This document shows positions 34,164-43,405 of a DNA stretch of 64,000 nucleotides, piece after piece. Both the position numbers and the translations under genes were made by a program. Positions within the stretch are counted from its first letter, which is position 1. Each line of letters begins with the position of its first letter. The stretch is from assembly GCF_008801925.2 (NCBI RefSeq), contig NZ_CP062803.1, positions 1,116,001 through 1,180,000 on the forward strand. The letters run 5' to 3'. This DNA comes from Cupriavidus basilensis. Lineage in GTDB: Bacteria; Pseudomonadota; Gammaproteobacteria; Burkholderiales; Burkholderiaceae. The notes below the pieces were generated by a model. It did not search any database. It saw only the letters and a list, made by a program, of their open reading frames with translations, and had not been told where the DNA came from.

Positions 34164-35786
34164 ATGCTACGTCTATGTGAAGTCAAACTCCCGCTCGACC
34201 ACGCCGAGAGCGATCTCAAGGCCGTGGTCCTCGCCCGCCTCGCCGAGCTCGGCGTCAAGGCCGATGGCCTGACCGGGTTCACCGTGTACCGCCGCGCGCA
34301 CGATGCCCGCAAGCGCTCCGATATCAAGCTCACCTATATCCTCGATATCGCGGTGAAGGACGAAGCCGCGGCGATCCAGCGCATGGCCGGCAAGCCGAAC
34401 TGGAGCGTGACGCCGGACATGGCCTACCGTTTCGTCGCCCAGGCACCCGCACCGGGCACCTCGCTGCGCCCGGTGGTGATCGGCATGGGCCCGTGCGGTT
34501 TGCTCGCCGGCCTGATCCTGGCGCAGATGGGCTTCAAGCCCATCATCCTGGAGCGCGGCAAGGAAGTGCGCGAGCGCACCAAGGACACCTTCGGCCTGTG
34601 GCGCAAGAGCGTGCTGAACCCCGAGTCGAACGTGCAGTTCGGCGAGGGCGGGGCGGGCACATTCTCCGACGGCAAGCTCTACAGCCAGATCAAGGACCCG
34701 AAGCACTACGGCCGCAAGGTGCTCGACGAGTTCGTCAAGGCCGGCGCGCCGGAGGACATCCTCTACCTCGCGCGCCCGCACATCGGCACCTTCCGCCTGG
34801 TCAGCATGGTGGAGAAGATGCGCGCCGAGATTTTCGCGCTGGGTGGCGAGGTCCGCTTCGAGACCCGCGTCGAGGACGTGGATATCGAGGGCGGCAAGAT
34901 GCGCGGCCTCAAGCTGTCCAACGGCGAGTACCTGCAGGCCGACCACGTTATCCTGGCGGTGGGTCACAGCGCGCGCGACACCTTCGAGATGCTGCATGAG
35001 CGCGGCGTGTTCATGGAGGCCAAGCCGTTCTCGCTGGGTTTTCGCATCGAGCATCCGCAGGGCATGATCAACAGCAGCCGCTTTGGCAAGTTCGCCGGCA
35101 ACAAGCTGCTGGGCGCGGCGGACTACAAGGTGGTGCACCACGCCAGCAACGGGCGCGCGGTCTACAGCTTCTGCATGTGCCCGGGCGGCACGGTGGTGGC
35201 CGCGGCCTCGGAGCCGGGCCGCGTGGTGACCAACGGCATGAGCCAGTACATCCGCGCCGAGCGCAATGCCAATGCCGGCATCGTGGTGGGCATCACGCCG
35301 GAGGATTTCCCCGGCGGCCCGCTGGCCGGCATTGCCTTCCAGCGCCATTGGGAAGAGCGCGCCTTCGAACTTGGCGGGCGCAACTACAACGCGCCGGCGC
35401 AGTTGGTGGGCGACTTCATCGCGCGCCGGCCGTCCACGGCGATGGGCGCGGTCGAGCCCTCCTACAAGCCGGGTGTCACGCCGACGGACCTGTCCACCGC
35501 GCTGCCCGACTACATCATCGAAGCCATCCGCGAAGCGCTGCCGGAACTGGACAAGAAGATCGCCGGCTTTGCCATGCATGACGCGGTGCTGACCGGCGTG
35601 GAAACGCGCACGTCGTCGCCGCTGCGCATCCGCCGCAAGGACAACTACCAGAGCATGAACGTGGAAGGGCTGTACCCGGCCGGCGAAGGCGCCGGCTATG
35701 CGGGCGGCATTTACTCCGCTGCCATCGATGGCATCGAAGTGGCCGAGGCCGTGGCGTTGAGCATCGTCAACGGCAAGGCGGTCTGA
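34164..35786 (+). CDS. FAD-dependent oxidoreductase (COG2509-type)
   Basis: This 540-residue flavoprotein has a N-terminal about 95-residue domain (LPLDHAESDLKAVVLARLAE, FTVYRRAHDARKRSDIKLTY) ahead of an FAD-binding Rossmann fold with GMGPCGLLAGLILAQMG near residues 108-124, then ERGKEVRERT, VQFGEGGAGTFSDGKLYS and the terminal EGAGYAGGIYSAAIDGIEVA. This architecture is that of the uncharacterised COG2509 dehydrogenases. Substrate is unknown. It is convergent with a second flavoprotein of a different family that ends 17 bases away. Confidence 0.87.
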   Translation: MLRLCEVKLPLDHAESDLKAVVLARLAELGVKADGLTGFTVYRRAHDARKRSDIKLTYILDIAVKDEAAAIQRMAGKPNWSVTPDMAYRFVAQAPAPGTSLRPVVIGMGPCGLLAGLILAQMGFKPIILERGKEVRERTKDTFGLWRKSVLNPESNVQFGEGGAGTFSDGKLYSQIKDPKHYGRKVLDEFVKAGAPEDILYLARPHIGTFRLVSMVEKMRAEIFALGGEVRFETRVEDVDIEGGKMRGLKLSNGEYLQADHVILAVGHSARDTFEMLHERGVFMEAKPFSLGFRIEHPQGMINSSRFGKFAGNKLLGAADYKVVHHASNGRAVYSFCMCPGGTVVAAASEPGRVVTNGMSQYIRAERNANAGIVVGITPEDFPGGPLAGIAFQRHWEERAFELGGRNYNAPAQLVGDFIARRPSTAMGAVEPSYKPGVTPTDLSTALPDYIIEAIREALPELDKKIAGFAMHDAVLTGVETRTSSPLRIRRKDNYQSMNVEGLYPAGEGAGYAGGIYSAAIDGIEVAEAVALSIVNGKAV

Positions 35787-35802
35787 GCGAGCCCAGGCTG
35801 GC

Positions 35803-37071
35803 TTAGCGCCCGGCAGCCCCGGCCGCTTCCAGCCAGGCCGAGGCCCCCAGCCCGGCCGCGCGCCCGCTGGCAAGGCAGGCGGTCAGCAGGTAGCCGCCGG
35901 TGGGCGCTTCCCAGTCCAGCATCTCGCCGGCGCAGAACACGCCCGGCACGGCGCGCAGCATCAATTGCGCGTCCATCGCCTCGAACGCGACGCCGCCCGC
36001 GCTGCTGATCACTTCATCGATCGGGCGCGCGCGCAGCAGGCGCACGGGCAGCGCCTTGAGCGCCGCCGCCAGCCGCGCGGGGTCGGCAAATTCTTCCTTT
36101 GACAAGCACTCGCGCAGCAAGCCGGCCTTGACGCCGGTGATGCCCAGCTTGCTCTGCAGGTGGCTCGATAGCGAGCGCGCGCCGCGCGGGCGCCGCACCG
36201 CTTCGGCCACGCGTTCGGCCGGCAGGCCCGGCGCAAGGTCGAGATGGATCGTGGCCTCGCCCGTGGCTTCGAGCAGGTCGCGCATTGGCGCGCTCAGCGC
36301 ATAGACCAGGCTCCCCTCGATGCCGCCGGCCGTGATGACGAACTCGCCCTGGCGATAGTGCTCCACGCCATCGCGATCGCGCAGCCCGATGGCCACGGCC
36401 TTGAGCGGGTGGCCGGCAAAACGCGTGCGGAAGTGCTCGCTCCAGGCTACGTCGAAGCCGCAGTTGGCGGGGCGCAAAGGGGCGATGTCCACGCCACGCG
36501 CGGCCAGCAGCGGTACCCATGCGCCGTCGGAACCCAGGCGTGCCCAGCTGCCGCCGCCAAGCGCCAGCACTGTGGCATCGGCCTGGACCAGCAACTCGCC
36601 ATCCGGCGTGGCAAAGCGCAGCTGGCCCGATGCATCGTCCCAGCCCAGCCAGCGATGGCGCATATGGAACCGCACGCCGGCCTCGCGCAGGCGGTGCAGC
36701 CACGCACGCAGCATCGGCGCGGCTTTCATGTCGGTGGGGAAGACGCGGCCCGAGCTGCCGACGAAGGTCTCGATGCCCAGGCCGTGCACCCAGCCTCGCA
36801 GCGCTTGCGGATCGAAGCCCGCCAGCAGCGGCGCGATTTGCGCGCTGCGCTTGCCATAGCGCCCGAGGAAGGGCTGCGCCGCTTCGGAATGCGTGAGGTT
36901 CATGCCGCCGCGCCCGGCCATCAGGAACTTCCGGCCAACCGAGGGCATGGCGTCATACACGTCCACGCGAAAGCCGCGCGCGGCCAGCACCTCCGCCGCC
37001 ATCAGGCCCGCGGGGCCGCCGCCGATCACGGCGACGCTGGCAGCAGGGAGGGAGGCGGTGGGTGCAGACAT
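35803..37071 (-). CDS. HI0933/YhiN-like flavoprotein (TIGR03862-type)
   Basis: This 422-residue protein starts with an FAD-binding motif (VAVIGGGPAGLMAAEVLAAR) and carries GRKFLMAGRGGMNLTH, the signature of the HI0933 family, and a C-terminal FCAGEMLDWEAPTGGYLLTA. These are FAD proteins of unknown substrate, possibly acting on RNA or tRNA modifications. The frame is open to 37116; the ATG at 37071 (MSAPTASLP) is a plausible start a few residues before the FAD motif. It converges on the COG2509-type gene. Confidence is high for family, low for function. Confidence 0.87.
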   Translation of the reverse strand: MSAPTASLPAASVAVIGGGPAGLMAAEVLAARGFRVDVYDAMPSVGRKFLMAGRGGMNLTHSEAAQPFLGRYGKRSAQIAPLLAGFDPQALRGWVHGLGIETFVGSSGRVFPTDMKAAPMLRAWLHRLREAGVRFHMRHRWLGWDDASGQLRFATPDGELLVQADATVLALGGGSWARLGSDGAWVPLLAARGVDIAPLRPANCGFDVAWSEHFRTRFAGHPLKAVAIGLRDRDGVEHYRQGEFVITAGGIEGSLVYALSAPMRDLLEATGEATIHLDLAPGLPAERVAEAVRRPRGARSLSSHLQSKLGITGVKAGLLRECLSKEEFADPARLAAALKALPVRLLRARPIDEVISSAGGVAFEAMDAQLMLRAVPGVFCAGEMLDWEAPTGGYLLTACLASGRAAGLGASAWLEAAGAAGR

Positions 37072-37204
37072 GGGTTGGATCCGGGGCAAGGCGGTCGATC
37101 GCGCAAAGGGGCGCAAGGCAGGGGGCGGCGGATCGGATTATATAGGGCAGGGGCAGCTGCTAATATCGCGCCTTCCCTTGTGCCACGGGTCTCCCGCGCC
37201 TGCC

Positions 37205-37606
37205 ATGCCCTTGCCGTTCCGCTTGTCGTTGCCTCTTCCCGCCGCGCGGGCCTTCGTCCCGGTCTTGCTGGGCTTGTTGGGCTTGCTGGGTCTTGTAGCC
37301 GGCGTGCACCCGGCGCTCGCGCAGGAAACCGCGCAGGGGTTGCAGGAAAAGGCGATGAAAGGCGATTTCCTGTCCCAGCGCAACCTCTCGTACTGCCTGC
37401 AGTCCGGTTGCCTCGGGCTGGAGCGTGACCGCGTCAAGGCCTGCATGTGGCGCAAGGTGATCGTGCTGTCCGGCGAGCGCCATGTCACCGACCTGGACAC
37501 CGCCAACCTGGATTACGTCTGCGCAAAGCTGAGCACGGCCGAGCGCGATGCGGCCATGCGCCAGGCGGACGCGCTGGCCAGGCAGATCTACGGGCCGCGG
37601 CGCTGA
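37205..37606 (+). CDS. Hypothetical exported 133-residue protein
   Basis: This protein has a Sec signal peptide with a leucine-glycine repeat core (VLLGLLGLLGLVAG), cleaved probably after PALA at about residue 39. The mature part (LQEKAMKGDFLSQRNLSYCL, GLERDRVKACMWRKVIVLSG, AAMRQADALARQIYG) resembles a single Sel1/TPR-like helical repeat with a probable disulfide (YCLQSGC). I know no defined function. It starts 134 bases from the divergent flavoprotein and is followed by the DUF1415 gene. Confidence 0.7.
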   Translation: MPLPFRLSLPLPAARAFVPVLLGLLGLLGLVAGVHPALAQETAQGLQEKAMKGDFLSQRNLSYCLQSGCLGLERDRVKACMWRKVIVLSGERHVTDLDTANLDYVCAKLSTAERDAAMRQADALARQIYGPRR

Positions 37607-37685
37607 GCGCCTTCGGCCTGCTTGGGCGGGAGGCTAAAATAGCGGTTTAGCGCGTTTAGCGCCGTTCCCTGCGTCACGCATCGCC

Positions 37686-38252
37686 ATGCCCATCGCTTCG
37701 CCATCCCGCCAGTTCATCGTAGACGCCACCCAGCAATGGCTGGAACGCGCAGTGATCGGCCTCAACCTGTGCCCTTTCGCCAAGGCCGTGCACGTGAAGC
37801 GGCAGATCCGCTACACGGTGAGCGATGCCACCGATACCGAGGGCGTGCTCGCCAATCTCGAAACCGAGTTGCGCACGCTCGCCGAAGCCGACCCCGCCGA
37901 GATCGACACGACCCTGCTGATCGTGCCGCACGCGCTGGCCGAGTTTCTCGACTACAACGATTTCCTCTATTTCGCCGAGCGCTTGCTCAAGAGCCTGCGC
38001 CTGGCGGGCATCCTGCAGATCGCCAGCTTCCATCCGCACTACGAGTTCGGCGGCAGCGAGCCGGACGACATCGAGAACTACACCAACCGCGCGCCTTACC
38101 CCATCCTGCACCTGCTGCGCGAGGACAGCATCGCGCGCGCCGTGGCGGCTTTTCCCGATGCGTCGGAGATCTACGAGCGCAACCAGGAAACCATGCGCCG
38201 GCTCGGCCACGACGGCTGGCGCAAGCTGATGACCGAGGCCAGCGGGACATAA
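37686..38252 (+). CDS. DUF1415 family protein
   Basis: This 188-residue soluble protein matches DUF1415: WLERAVIGLNLCPFAKAVHV near residue 18, then LLIVPHALAEFLDYNDFLYF and ASFHPHYEFGGSEPDDIENY, ending in a helical tail. The conserved Cys-Pro-Phe and the HPHY with nearby acidic residues suggest a metal or redox site, but no function is established. The start ATG at 37686 has a weak ribosome site. It converges on the methyltransferase, with a terminator hairpin right after its stop. Confidence 0.85.
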   Translation: MPIASPSRQFIVDATQQWLERAVIGLNLCPFAKAVHVKRQIRYTVSDATDTEGVLANLETELRTLAEADPAEIDTTLLIVPHALAEFLDYNDFLYFAERLLKSLRLAGILQIASFHPHYEFGGSEPDDIENYTNRAPYPILHLLREDSIARAVAAFPDASEIYERNQETMRRLGHDGWRKLMTEASGT

Positions 38253-38280
38253 AAAACGCGCCGTCGAAGCGGCGCGTTTC
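38251..38280 (-). terminator. Terminator of the methyltransferase gene (also folds on the plus strand)
   Basis: AAACGCGCCG (38254-38263) pairs with CGGCGCGTTT (38270-38279). Read on the minus strand the stem is followed by six T residues, fitting the end of the minus-strand gene at 38325. Confidence 0.8.
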
Positions 38281-38324
38281 CATTTGCGGACAGCCGCGCG
38301 CCATTGGCTTGGCGCGAGCCAGCT

Positions 38325-39212
38325 TCAGCCGGCAGCAGCCGGCTCCTGCGTATAGAAGCGCGCTTCCATCTCTTCCAGTCCCAGCGTGCGCAGCACTTCG
38401 TTCAGCCGCTCGGCCGGGCGGCGGCGCGGCAGGTCCTTGTACTGCGCGATGATGAGCTCGTTCTTCATCGAGTGCTCCCAGCCCACCAGCTCGGTCACGC
38501 TGACCTGGTAGCCATGCGCCTCGAGCTGCAGGCAACGCAGCACGTTGGTCACCTGGCTGCCGAACTCGCGCGTATGCAGCGGGTGGCGCCAGATCTCGGT
38601 CAGCGGATTGCCGGCCAGCAGCTTGCCCTTGTTCTTGCGCAGCACGCCCGCCACCTCGGCCTGGCAGCACGGCACCACCACGATGTACTTGGCGCGCTTT
38701 TCCAGCGCGAAACGGATCGCATCGTCCGTGGCTGTGTTGCAGGCGTGCAGCGCGGTGACGATGTCGATGGTGGGCGGAAGCTGATCGGAGGTGATTGAAT
38801 CCGCCACCGACAGGTTCAGGAACGACATGCCCTTGAAGCCTAGCCGGCTGGCGAGTTCCTGCGAGCTGCGCACGAGTTCTTCGCGCGTCTCGATGCCGTA
38901 GATGTGCGACTGGTCGAGCTGCGCCTTGAAGAACAGGTCATACAGGATGAAGCCGAGGTAGGACTTGCCGGCGCCGTGGTCGACCAGCGTCACGTCCGGG
39001 TGATCCTGCTTGAGGTCTTGCAGCAGCGGCTCGATGAACTGGAACAGGTGGTAGACCTGCTTGAGCTTGCGGCGGCTGTCCTGGTTCATCTTGCCGTCGC
39101 GCGTGAGGATATGCAGCGCCTTGAGCAGTTCGATGGACTGGCCGGGGCGGATTTCGTGGGGGCTGGGCGCCGGTGCGGCGGGCGTCTTGGACGCCGGGGA
39201 CTTCTGGGCCAT
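38325..39212 (-). CDS. Class I SAM-dependent methyltransferase (Methyltransf_32-like)
   Basis: This 295-residue protein has a N-terminal helical part and a SAM-binding motif VTLVDHGAGKSYLGFILYDL at about residues 75-94, followed by IYGIETREELVRSSQEL and the TALHACNTATDDAIRFAL and VVVPCCQAEV motifs of the PF13679-type family. Some members act on RNA or proteins, and this group is uncharacterised in bacteria. The frame is open to 39257 with a TTG; I choose the ATG at 39212. A Cys-Cys in the active region (PCCQ) is typical of the family. Confidence 0.82.
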   Translation of the reverse strand: MAQKSPASKTPAAPAPSPHEIRPGQSIELLKALHILTRDGKMNQDSRRKLKQVYHLFQFIEPLLQDLKQDHPDVTLVDHGAGKSYLGFILYDLFFKAQLDQSHIYGIETREELVRSSQELASRLGFKGMSFLNLSVADSITSDQLPPTIDIVTALHACNTATDDAIRFALEKRAKYIVVVPCCQAEVAGVLRKNKGKLLAGNPLTEIWRHPLHTREFGSQVTNVLRCLQLEAHGYQVSVTELVGWEHSMKNELIIAQYKDLPRRRPAERLNEVLRTLGLEEMEARFYTQEPAAAG

Positions 39213-39399
39213 CTGGGATGTCTGGAACCTGGGGAAAAGCGGTGAGGCGTGCGCCAAAGCCGGACGACGCTGCGCCGGTACAGCGGCAGTTTACCGAAAG
39301 TCGCGCTTGCCCGGGCGAGTGGTGCAACCGGCGCATGCCGGCCCCGCCTTGCCAGGCGCCCCCGGAAAGGCCCCTAAACAAGCCCCCTGAACAGGCCCG

Positions 39400-40353
39400 C
39401 TATAGCAGGCAGTAATCCACGGGGACGAGCGGTGGCGGCAGCTCGGTCTCGCCCAGCGCTTCCTTCATGCCGATCTCGATGGCGCGGCAGAGCGCATCGA
39501 GCGGCAGGTCGTTGGCGCTGCTGCCGAACGGTTCTTCCAGCTCATCGCCCAGCGCATCCAGGCCGAAGAAGGTGTAGGCCACGATGGCCACCACCACGGG
39601 CGTGACGAAGCCGATGGTATCCACCAGCCCGAACGGCAGCAAAAAACAATAGAGGTAGGCGGTACGGTGCAGCAGCAGCGTGTACGAGAACGGGATGGGC
39701 GTGTTGTGGATGCGGTCGCACGCCACCGCCGTGGCCATCATGGCCGACAAGGTGTCGTCGATGCCGGCGGCGAGGCAGGGCTCGACGCGGTGCTGCCGCA
39801 CGCACTGGCCCAGGTCTTCGCCCATGCGCATCATCAGCAAGGCGGGCGCATTGGTGGTGCGCTGCAGGTCGGCGAGCTCTGCCGGGCGCAGCCACGCGGG
39901 GTCCAGGCCGGTGGCGGCGCTGGCGCCGCGTAAGCGGTTGCGCAGCGCGTACGCGTAGGCAATCGTGCGGGAGATCATGCGCACGCGCGCGTCGTTCAGG
40001 CCCGCCGGCTTATGGCCGGCGCTGTCCGGCACGTTGTCGGCGATCAGGCTGAGGCATTGCCGTGCCAGGTTGTGGCTGCGCACCACCAGCTCTCCCCACA
40101 GCTTGCGCCCTTCCCAGAAGCGATCGTAGGCGGCGGTATTGCGAAAGCCCAGGAAGATGGCCAGCGGCAGGCCGATCAGCGTGAAGGGGATGGCGGTGAG
40201 CGTGATCTTGTGCTGGAAGAACGCGCCGTGGCTGAGCGTGACGGCAACCGCTACCAGCAAGTTCACCAGCAGCACGCGCCAGATGCGCGACAGGATCGAG
40301 CCTCGCAGGACCAGGAACAACCTCGGTCCCGATGGGCGGTCTCGCACAATCAT
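39400..40353 (-). CDS. Bestrophin-like membrane protein (UPF0187)
   Basis: This 317-residue membrane protein carries RPSGPRLFLVLRGSILSRIW at the start, four hydrophobic segments (VLLVNLLVAVAVTLSHG, FTLIGLPLAIFLGF, YLYCFLLPFGLVDTIGFVTP, VVVAIVAYTFFGLDAL) and the conserved AAYDRFWEGRKLWGELV and ELEEPFGSSANDLPLDAL. Bacterial bestrophins are pentameric ion channels with a cation or anion preference. The start at 40353 is set by GGGGATCACAG. It is divergent from the DUF342 gene. Confidence 0.9.
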   Translation of the reverse strand: MIVRDRPSGPRLFLVLRGSILSRIWRVLLVNLLVAVAVTLSHGAFFQHKITLTAIPFTLIGLPLAIFLGFRNTAAYDRFWEGRKLWGELVVRSHNLARQCLSLIADNVPDSAGHKPAGLNDARVRMISRTIAYAYALRNRLRGASAATGLDPAWLRPAELADLQRTTNAPALLMMRMGEDLGQCVRQHRVEPCLAAGIDDTLSAMMATAVACDRIHNTPIPFSYTLLLHRTAYLYCFLLPFGLVDTIGFVTPVVVAIVAYTFFGLDALGDELEEPFGSSANDLPLDALCRAIEIGMKEALGETELPPPLVPVDYCLL

Positions 40354-40652
40354 CTGTGATCCCCTGGCATTGCGGCACGGCATTCCGTCGATGGGCAGAA
40401 GTGTACATTTTTCGCCTCGGGCGGTGGGGTGCGGGCTGCGCCGCGGCTCAAGTTTCCGGCGAAACGGCCGATGGTGTTGTGTGCGTCGGAAAGGGACCAA
40501 GATCCCGCGGCGCATCAATGACATCCCCGGCTTCAAAGGCCTGCCTGGCAGGCCACGGGCACCGGGCGGCCGCGCCATGGCGCAGCGGCGGCGCGGCACT
40601 GCCAAGGCCGGGATTGCGGACGACCCCGAGGACGGGGCGGAGCCGTCCGGAC

Positions 40653-42344
40653 ATGATCCATCAATGGAACAACCGAATGGAAAACCGGGGACAAGACACA
40701 GGGGACGGCGGCTTACGGGTTAGCCTGGACGACAGCGCGCGGCAGCTGCGCGCGGCGTATGCCGCCATGCCGGGCCGCATGGCGCCGGACCGCGCCGCGC
40801 TGCAAGAGGCGCTGGCCAGGGGCGGCTGGGCGCAGGCGAAACTGGACACCGCCGCAATCGGCACCTTTCTCGCGCAATGCCAGCGCGCCACCGAGGGGAC
40901 GCCCGTGGAGGCGCTGATCGGCGAGCTGACCGACGGCTACTTCGATCTCAGCGTCAGCAGCGACAACTTGAGCGTGCGGCTCAACCTGCTGCCGCCGCAA
41001 GGCGGGCGCGAGGTGTCACGCGACGAGATCCGTGCCGCGCTGGCCGAGCGCGGCATCAAGGCCGAGCCGGACAGCGCCGCCCTGCGTGGCGCGGTCGAGG
41101 CGGGCTATTGCGACGGGCTCGAGATTGCCACGGGACGCGCGCCGCTGCCCGGCATGCCGGCGCGCTTCGAGAGCCTGCTGGCCCCGCCCAAGCCGCTGGT
41201 TGCCGAGGACGAAAGCGGCCGCATCGACCTGCGTGACCTGGGCACGCTGTTGCTGGTCAATCCCGGCACGCCGTTGATGCGGCGCATCCCGGCACGCCAG
41301 GGCAGCGACGGCATCGATGTCTTCGGCAAGGTGGTGCCCGCCGTGCCGGCCGCCGATCCGCCATTTGCGGACGGCTTGAGCGGCGTGGCGCCGGATCCCG
41401 CCGATCCGGAGGTACTAGTGGCGGCGATCTCGGGCTCGCCGTCCTTGTTGGCACAGGGCGCATCGGTGAGCCCGGTGGTCGATGTGGAAGCAGTGGACAT
41501 GCATTCCGGCAACGTCACTTTCGACGGCACGCTGCGCGTCAACGGCGATATCAGGACCGGGATGACCGTGCGCGTGACCGGCGATGTGATCGTCACCGGC
41601 ACCATCGAGGCTGCCCACGTGGAGGCGGGCGGCAATGTGGTGGTGAAGGGCGGCATCATCGGCAAGGCCGAGGGCACGCATCAAGGCATCCATCAAGGCA
41701 CACAACAGGGCGCCGAGGGCGTCGCGCTGGCGCGGGTGACCTGCAAGGGCTCGCTGCATGCGCGCTTCATCGAAAGCGCGGTGGTCGAGGCTGGCACCGA
41801 GGTCAAGGTGGAAAGCGGCATCCGCCAGAGCGACGTCTGCGCCGGGCGCAGCATCATTGCCGGCAGCCCCAAGGGTGGCCAGGGCAACATCACCGGCGGG
41901 CGCTGCCGTGCGCAACTGGCTGTGCGCACCGCCACCCTTGGCGCCTCCGCGGGCACCGCCACCACCGTGCAGGTGGGCACCAACCCCTACGCCGAAGCCG
42001 AGAAGGCCGAGCTCGAGGCCCAGCGCCGCCAGCTGGAGGCGGAGCAGGCCAAGGTGCAGCAGCTGGTCAGCTTCTTCGCCAAGAATCCCGAGAAAGCGGT
42101 GGGCGACCTGCGCGAAAAGGCGCGCGCCACACTGTTCAAGCTCACCCGCGACTCGATTGCGCTCGACGCCAGGCTGGCCAAGCTTGCCGAGCAGCTTCGC
42201 CCGTCTCCCGAGGCGGTGATCGAGGTGAGCCGGCGCATCCACGGGGGGTGCAGCCTGCATATCGGGCAGAAGTCGATGAAGATCATGGAGGACAAGCCGG
42301 GCGGCCATATCCGGCTGGTGGAGGACCGCATCGCGCTGGTCTGA
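40653..42344 (+). CDS. FapA/DUF342 family protein
   Basis: This 563-residue soluble protein has the DUF342 layout: an N-terminal region with LRVNGDIRTGMTVRVTG-type parallel beta-helix repeats near residues 295-340 (IVTGTIEAAHVEAGGNVVVK), a C-terminal coiled coil (EKAELEAQRRQLEAEQAKVQ) and a last beta segment. FapA-like proteins help polar flagellar assembly in Vibrio. There is a His-Gln-Gly insertion (THQGIHQGTQQG) in the beta-helix. The start is uncertain: ATG 40653 is chosen, and 40677 is an alternative. No flagellar genes are adjacent; the next gene encodes a degenerate receiver. Confidence 0.82.
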   Translation: MIHQWNNRMENRGQDTGDGGLRVSLDDSARQLRAAYAAMPGRMAPDRAALQEALARGGWAQAKLDTAAIGTFLAQCQRATEGTPVEALIGELTDGYFDLSVSSDNLSVRLNLLPPQGGREVSRDEIRAALAERGIKAEPDSAALRGAVEAGYCDGLEIATGRAPLPGMPARFESLLAPPKPLVAEDESGRIDLRDLGTLLLVNPGTPLMRRIPARQGSDGIDVFGKVVPAVPAADPPFADGLSGVAPDPADPEVLVAAISGSPSLLAQGASVSPVVDVEAVDMHSGNVTFDGTLRVNGDIRTGMTVRVTGDVIVTGTIEAAHVEAGGNVVVKGGIIGKAEGTHQGIHQGTQQGAEGVALARVTCKGSLHARFIESAVVEAGTEVKVESGIRQSDVCAGRSIIAGSPKGGQGNITGGRCRAQLAVRTATLGASAGTATTVQVGTNPYAEAEKAELEAQRRQLEAEQAKVQQLVSFFAKNPEKAVGDLREKARATLFKLTRDSIALDARLAKLAEQLRPSPEAVIEVSRRIHGGCSLHIGQKSMKIMEDKPGGHIRLVEDRIALV

Positions 42345-42372
42345 GTCACCCTCGCTTCCCGTAGCACGCCGG

Positions 42373-42398
42373 CCGCCGCGCTCTTGCGCGGCGGTTTT
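42373..42398 (+). terminator. Intrinsic terminator after the FapA gene
   Basis: CCGCCGCGC (42373-42381) pairs with GCGCGGCGG (42386-42394) around TCTT, followed by TTTT. Confidence 0.8.
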
Positions 42399-42430
42399 GC
42401 TTGTGCCGTGCGGAACAATATGCGGAACAC

Positions 42431-42447
42431 GTTACGTGACGCGTAAC
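42431..42447. promoter_or_regulatory. 17-bp palindrome GTTACG-N5-CGTAAC (copy 1)
   Basis: GTTACG and CGTAAC flank TGACG. The same motif occurs once more at 47918-47934. This copy lies about 190 bases upstream of the receiver-like gene. Confidence 0.5.
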
Positions 42448-42635
42448 ATGCCCCGGCCCCGCCCGGGCCGCGCCGCGCGCCGCCCGCGCAAGCGGCAATC
42501 CCTTGCGCCGCAAGGCCTGGCGGCCTGCCCAGCCGCGCGCGGGAACCCGCGTTGGCGGCTGGCACGTGCCTTGCACCGTACCCTGTCAGGCGTCCCCGCT
42601 GGCGCCGTTCCAGAAAAAAAGCAAAAGGAGGAATC

Positions 42636-43145
42636 ATGGACATGGCACTCACCAGCCGGGCAGGCGTAGACAGCATCACCGCGCGAGGCGTCTCGCCGGG
42701 CGTGCCATCGGCCATGTCGGCGCGGCAGGTTGCCAGGCTGCCGCTAGCGTCGCACGGCACGGCGCCGCTCAGGGCGGTGGTGATCGACGAATGCGCGCTG
42801 CTGCGCCTCGGCCTGGCCCGCATGCTGGAGAGCATGCCAGGCGTGGCGCAGGTGGACGGCGTGGATCCCGACGACCTCTCCATGCACGGGGCCACGATCC
42901 GCGAGGCCGGCTTGCTCGTGTTTGGCATGCCGCAGGACGTGACCAGCGGCTGGCGCCTGCTGCGCAAGCTGCGGAGCATGCTGCCCGCCCAGCGCGTGCT
43001 GCTGCTGTCGGACAATATGTGGCTGCACATGCCGCCGCCGGAGATGGGCTACGGCATCTGCTGCTGCCTGCCCAAGACCGCAGCCCTTGTGACCCTGGAA
43101 GCCGCCATCAGCAGCATGCTCGAGGCCGAAGTGCTGGCCGCCTGA
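42636..43145 (+). CDS. Degenerate receiver-domain protein without output domain
   Basis: This 169-residue protein has a receiver-like region at about residues 44-165. The acidic pair (VVIDEC), the Ser before alpha-4 (VLLLSDN) and the switch Lys (CCCLPKTAA) are present, but the phospho-acceptor Asp is replaced: LLVFGMPQD has Gly where LLDLxLP is expected. The 43-residue N-terminus has no known domain. No DNA-binding domain follows. It is probably a phosphorylation-independent pseudo-receiver. The start is decided by AAAAGGAGGAATC. It follows fapA, but behind a terminator. Confidence 0.8.
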   Translation: MDMALTSRAGVDSITARGVSPGVPSAMSARQVARLPLASHGTAPLRAVVIDECALLRLGLARMLESMPGVAQVDGVDPDDLSMHGATIREAGLLVFGMPQDVTSGWRLLRKLRSMLPAQRVLLLSDNMWLHMPPPEMGYGICCCLPKTAALVTLEAAISSMLEAEVLAA

Positions 43146-43250
43146 GCCGCGCTTCAATCCAGGGGGGGCGAGGGGGCAGGGCGTCAACGTGTCCATGCCG
43201 CCGACAGCCTGATGCGCATCTTGCAGCACTCCCAAGTATGAACCACGTTC

Positions 43251-43274
43251 ACATGTCTGTAAATCCAGACATGT
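43251..43274. promoter_or_regulatory. 24-bp palindrome upstream of the gamma-glutamyltransferase
   Basis: Perfect 9-bp arms ACATGTCTG and CAGACATGT are separated by TAAATC. It lies about 130 bases upstream of the gene starting at 43406 and may bind a dimeric regulator or form a leader hairpin. Confidence 0.45.
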
Positions 43275-43405
43275 AGCTATTCAGAATCGTGAATGGCAGG
43301 TCTATGTTGATCCTTCGTCACAACCGCTCCCCCATCAGCAGCGGTTGCGGCGATCGACGAGGGAAGCGTCGATTTTCTGAAGCCTCAACATAAGACAGGA
43401 AGAAC

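Noticed and set aside
43160..43181. G-rich run after the pseudo-receiver gene as a G-quadruplex
   Set aside because: It has long uneven runs with few loops and no positional relation to a gene start; weaker than the motif at 30894.
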